A stretch of 64,000 nt of DNA. Source: JAPKZH01 sp964537875 (GTDB lineage: Bacteria > Acidobacteriota > Aminicenantia > Aminicenantales > UBA4085). Shown piece by piece: positions 61,082 to 64,000 of this stretch (its first letter is position 1; the number at the start of each line of letters is the position of its first letter). Location: the NCBI GenBank assembly GCA_964537875.1, contig CAZIDN010000005.1:57703-121702 (forward strand), in the 5' to 3' direction. A program made the translations under genes and the position numbers. The notes under the pieces are model-generated. The model was not told where the DNA came from. It searched no databases and worked only from the letters and a program-made list of their open reading frames with translations.

Positions 61082-61969
61082 ATGAAACAGATCATGACCC
61101 GCCGCGATTTTATCCGAGGCACAACCTTCGCCGTTCTTGGGACGGCCGCGGCTGTCGGTGCCTCTCAAGACTCCCCGCTCCCGGCGAAGAAGTCACGTGT
61201 GATCCTGATCCGCCATCCGGAAGCCCTGGATGAAAATTCTCAGTTCAACCAAGAGGTCATCCAGAAGATGCTGGACGAAGCCGTCATGAAGCTCCTCGAC
61301 CAAAACGATCCGGCGGCGGCTTTCCGAGTGTTGGTCAAGCCCGATGACATCGTCGGCATCAAAAGCAACGTCTGGTCCTATCTTCCGACGCCGCCGCAGG
61401 TGGAACAGGCCATCAAGCGCCGTTTAATGGATGCCGGCGTGAAGGAAGAAAACATCAGCATCGATGACCACAATGTCAGGACCAACCCGATCTTCGTGAA
61501 ATCCACGGCATTGATCAACACCCGTCCTGTCAGGACCCATTATCTGGCCGGAATGTCCGGCTGCATCAAGAACTACATCATGTTCGGGGAGTCGCAGCCG
61601 GAATATCACCCCGACAACTGCGCCGCCCTGGGCTCTCTCTTCAACCTTCCCCAGGTCAAAGGAAAGACGCGGCTCAACGTCCTCTGCGCTCTGACGCCGC
61701 AGTACCACGGACTCGGGCCCCACAATTTCAGCCGCCGCTATGTCTGGAATTACAAAGGCTTGATCGTCGGCCAAGACCCGGTGGCCGTGGATACGATCGG
61801 CCTCCGGTTGATCATGGCCAAGCGCCGCCAAGAGTTGGGCCCCGGGCGAGAGCTTCCACCCGTTCCCAAGCACATCCAGATCGCAGACACCAAATATGGA
61901 ATCGGCACAAGCGATCCCCAACAGATCGAGTTGATCAAGCTGGGCTGGTCCGATGAGGTCATGATATAA
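61082..61969 (+). CDS. Tat-exported DUF362 protein
   Basis: The N-terminus MKQIMTRRDFIRGTTFAVLG is a twin-arginine signal. The mature region follows DUF362 order: VLVKPDDIVGIKSNVWSYLP, SIDDHNVRTNPIF, PVRTHYLAGMSGCIKNYI, LNVLCALTPQYHG, and GLIVGQDPVAVDTIGL. DUF362 proteins often bind iron-sulfur or serve as uncharacterised redox partners, but I see only two mature cysteines. It is followed by the LVIVD protein gene 21 bases downstream, so the two probably form an operon. Confidence 0.9.
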   Translation: MKQIMTRRDFIRGTTFAVLGTAAAVGASQDSPLPAKKSRVILIRHPEALDENSQFNQEVIQKMLDEAVMKLLDQNDPAAAFRVLVKPDDIVGIKSNVWSYLPTPPQVEQAIKRRLMDAGVKEENISIDDHNVRTNPIFVKSTALINTRPVRTHYLAGMSGCIKNYIMFGESQPEYHPDNCAALGSLFNLPQVKGKTRLNVLCALTPQYHGLGPHNFSRRYVWNYKGLIVGQDPVAVDTIGLRLIMAKRRQELGPGRELPPVPKHIQIADTKYGIGTSDPQQIELIKLGWSDEVMI

Positions 61970-61990
61970 ACCGGGACGGAGGCGAAGAAC

Positions 61991-63832
61991 ATGCCCAAAT
62001 CAAAACTCGGCCTCTTGGGAATATTCCTGCCACTGTTTCTGGGCGCTCTCCGCGGGTTTCCTCTTTGCGCCCAGGACGGTCGAACGCTTGGCTACGTCGG
62101 CTCGGCCTTGTGGACAAAGGCCCATGACATTGAAATTCAAGGGACACTTGCCTATTGCGCCTTTATGAACGGCCTGGTCGTGCTTGACGTCTCCGACATC
62201 AAAAATCCGGTCCGGATAGCCCAGCTCTATCTCGGCGGAGGTTTTGCCCTCGAAGTCAGCCGGGGCCTGGCCTACGTGGCCGCTGGAGAAAAAGGCTTGA
62301 ATATCATCGACGTCTCCGACCCGAAATCCCCGGTCCTCAAGGGAAAACTGGACACCGGAGGCGAGGCCAGGGATGTCGTGGTGGACGGAAACTACGCCTT
62401 CTTGGCGGACGGCCCCAAGGGACTGCGTGTTATCGATATCCGAAATCCGGCGGTTCCAAAATCAGCCGGAGTGTGGGACTCATCCGGAGAGTCGAACGGA
62501 ATCGTCCTGCGGGGAGACCTCCTCTATATCGCGGACGGAAGCGCCGGGCTTCGGATCGTGAATGTCAAAAATCCGGCAAAACCTGCGCCGGTCGGAGCTT
62601 TCGATACCGATGGCACGGCCGAAGCGGTCGCCCTCTCCGGAAACTGCGCTTTCATCGCGGACGGCGCGTCGGGATTCAAGGTCATTGATATCGGCAATCC
62701 CTCCAGCCCGAAACAGGCGGCTTCTTTGACCGCCTCCGGCTATGCCCACAGCGTGTCCGTCGACGGGAAATATCTCTGCGCCGGCAACCTCTACGATGGC
62801 GGCTTCCAGGTCCTCGACATCGCCAATCCCGCCGCCCCCGTCGTCGTGTCCACGAATAAATACACGATGTATAACGAAAGCTGGAGGGTCATGCTGAAGG
62901 GGAATCTCGCTTATATCATGGACTATTTCTCCGGCATTTTTTTCATGGACATCTCCGTCCCTCAAAAACCCGTGACGGCCGGAATGTTTTTCACGCCGAG
63001 CTCCATCGTCGCCGCCTCCGTTCAAGGCGGCCACGCCTATGCCGTCGGCGAATTGTCGGGCCTGCAGGTTCTGGACCTCGCCGATCCGGCCCAACCCAAA
63101 TCCGTCGGATCGACCAGCATTTTCAGGGGAGTCCAAGGCTTGGCCGTGAGCGGCCGCTATGCCTATGTCACCGACCGCTGGTCCGTCAGGATCTTTGATG
63201 TCGCCGAACCGGCCAAGCCAAGGCCGGTCAAAACCATGAACTCTCCCGGCGGCGTGCCCCGAACAATCGTTGTCCAAGAAAACTACGCCTACCTCACGGC
63301 CGACCATGCCGGACTCCATGTGATCGACGTCACGAATCCTCTGGCGCCTTCGGTTGTCGGCTCCTATAAAATGCCCGGCTTCACCTATGGCTTGGCTGTC
63401 GAAGGGGATTACGCCTACCTGGCCAACAGCGATACGGGACTTCACATCCTGGACATTCGGAAGCCGTCGGCACCCGTCCTGGTCAGCTCGCTCAAGCTAA
63501 AGGGCGAACCCTACGGCGTGGCGGTCCGCGGGAATATGGCGTACGTAGCCTCGGGCCCGTCCGGCCTGCTCATAATTGACATCAGCCGGCCTGCCGCGCC
63601 TAAGATCGTAGGCTCTTCCCCCGTCCAGGATTTTGCCAATTCCGTCGCCATCAGCGGCGATTATGCCTATGTTTCGGACGGAAACGCGGGGATCAAGAAG
63701 ATCAACATCGCCAAACCCGCCGCGCCGAAGCTCGAGGCCTCCTTCGATACGCCGGGCGAAGCGCAGGGCGTCGTCTTGAGCGGCGCGTTGATCCTCGTCC
63801 CCGATACATACTCCCTGATTATTCTTAAATAG
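61991..63832 (+). CDS. Secreted LVIVD-repeat beta-propeller protein
   Basis: 613 residues, signal peptide (LGIFLPLFLGALRGFPLCA). Some thirteen units of about 42 residues follow, each of the pattern GNYAYLADGPKGLRVIDI then NPxxPxxxG. These LVIVD units form propeller blades, so two seven-bladed propellers or one longer assembly are possible. No catalytic residues are apparent; a binding or sensor role is the best guess. The short gap to the DUF362 gene supports a shared function. Confidence 0.9.
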   Translation: MPKSKLGLLGIFLPLFLGALRGFPLCAQDGRTLGYVGSALWTKAHDIEIQGTLAYCAFMNGLVVLDVSDIKNPVRIAQLYLGGGFALEVSRGLAYVAAGEKGLNIIDVSDPKSPVLKGKLDTGGEARDVVVDGNYAFLADGPKGLRVIDIRNPAVPKSAGVWDSSGESNGIVLRGDLLYIADGSAGLRIVNVKNPAKPAPVGAFDTDGTAEAVALSGNCAFIADGASGFKVIDIGNPSSPKQAASLTASGYAHSVSVDGKYLCAGNLYDGGFQVLDIANPAAPVVVSTNKYTMYNESWRVMLKGNLAYIMDYFSGIFFMDISVPQKPVTAGMFFTPSSIVAASVQGGHAYAVGELSGLQVLDLADPAQPKSVGSTSIFRGVQGLAVSGRYAYVTDRWSVRIFDVAEPAKPRPVKTMNSPGGVPRTIVVQENYAYLTADHAGLHVIDVTNPLAPSVVGSYKMPGFTYGLAVEGDYAYLANSDTGLHILDIRKPSAPVLVSSLKLKGEPYGVAVRGNMAYVASGPSGLLIIDISRPAAPKIVGSSPVQDFANSVAISGDYAYVSDGNAGIKKINIAKPAAPKLEASFDTPGEAQGVVLSGALILVPDTYSLIILK

Positions 63833-63966
63833 AGACATCCCGCCACCCCGTCCCTTTGTGACGACTTCCCAACGGCCCGAATAGAAGAATCTCCAAGTAT
63901 GTGATTTCTATGAGGTGTCGGAATCGCCCTCGATGCCCCCATAGCGGAGGGGGGCCCCGGACACTC

Positions 63967-64000
63967 TTGGAGGAGGACCCTTTCACAGGGTCCCCCTCCA
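63967..64000. repeat. Hairpin TTGGAGGAGGACCC ... GGGTCCCCCTCCA, cut by the window edge
   Basis: The arms match at 12 of 13 positions with a 7-base loop. Length and end sequence match the stem at 42048-42082, suggesting the same repeat family. The 63833-63966 stretch before it has no gene. Confidence 0.55.

Overview
The window looks like a chromosomal segment of an Acidobacteriota-type bacterium, possibly the Aminicenantes branch. This is inference from gene content: an Acidobacteria-style VWFA-related secreted protein next to a typical Acidobacteria secreted partner, a PknB-type kinase with TPRs, very long secreted BNR/NHL proteins, M14 and GH38 enzymes with signal peptides, DUF362 and LVIVD proteins. 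No rRNA, tRNA, CRISPR array or intact transposase was seen. Many genes have a near-consensus promoter, TTGACA/T then 17-18 bp then a TATATT-like box, and good Shine-Dalgarno sites. Start codons are often TTG or GTG.

Layout. 1-4.5 kb (minus strand): a window-truncated VWFA protein, its secreted partner, a B12-binding radical SAM enzyme and a tandem MerR regulator with a likely operator. 4.5-12.9 kb: a VKOR-DsbA fusion, an exported methyltransferase-like protein, a TIGR04076-like protein, a parvulin foldase, a GspG-like protein, an HtrA protease, a beta-barrel protein, a conserved secreted protein and an HD hydrolase. 13-17.3 kb: an SDR, a decayed DUF4838-type gene, and a two-gene unit (alpha-oxoamine synthase plus SDR) that could make a sphingoid base. 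17.4-19.6 kb: a receiver-TM-TonB fusion whose phospho-acceptor position is Glu, followed by a coiled-coil protein.

19.8-36.7 kb is the most unusual part. A Ser/Thr kinase-TPR gene faces a 2390-residue secreted protein. A 2104-residue paralogue follows, and a 216-bp scrap of a second kinase-TPR gene lies at the 3' end of that paralogue. The whole kinase/giant-protein pair was therefore duplicated and the second kinase lost. Both giants carry NPNIV pentapeptide arrays in which all unit-to-unit changes I could read are synonymous. The arrays bracket a conserved module, and the C-terminal tails differ.

37-49 kb: a STAS protein, an MFS transporter that lacks a standard start codon, a triple-domain lipid-anchored or membrane protein, a TPR protein, a 59-residue zinc-ribbon protein, a BNR propeller protein, a GNAT enzyme, a phosphoesterase, an NTF2-like protein and a ferritin-like protein. 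Six copies of a 66-73 bp palindromic REP-like element (GGGGTCAAACCTACTCGTTACGC ends) sit in the intergenic gaps. 49.5-64 kb: a secreted glycan/peptide-degrading set (GH38, M14, sialidase-like), a universal stress protein whose stop codon lies in a MITE-like element, a beta-barrel protein, a CBM9-like protein, a Tat-exported DUF362 protein and an LVIVD propeller.
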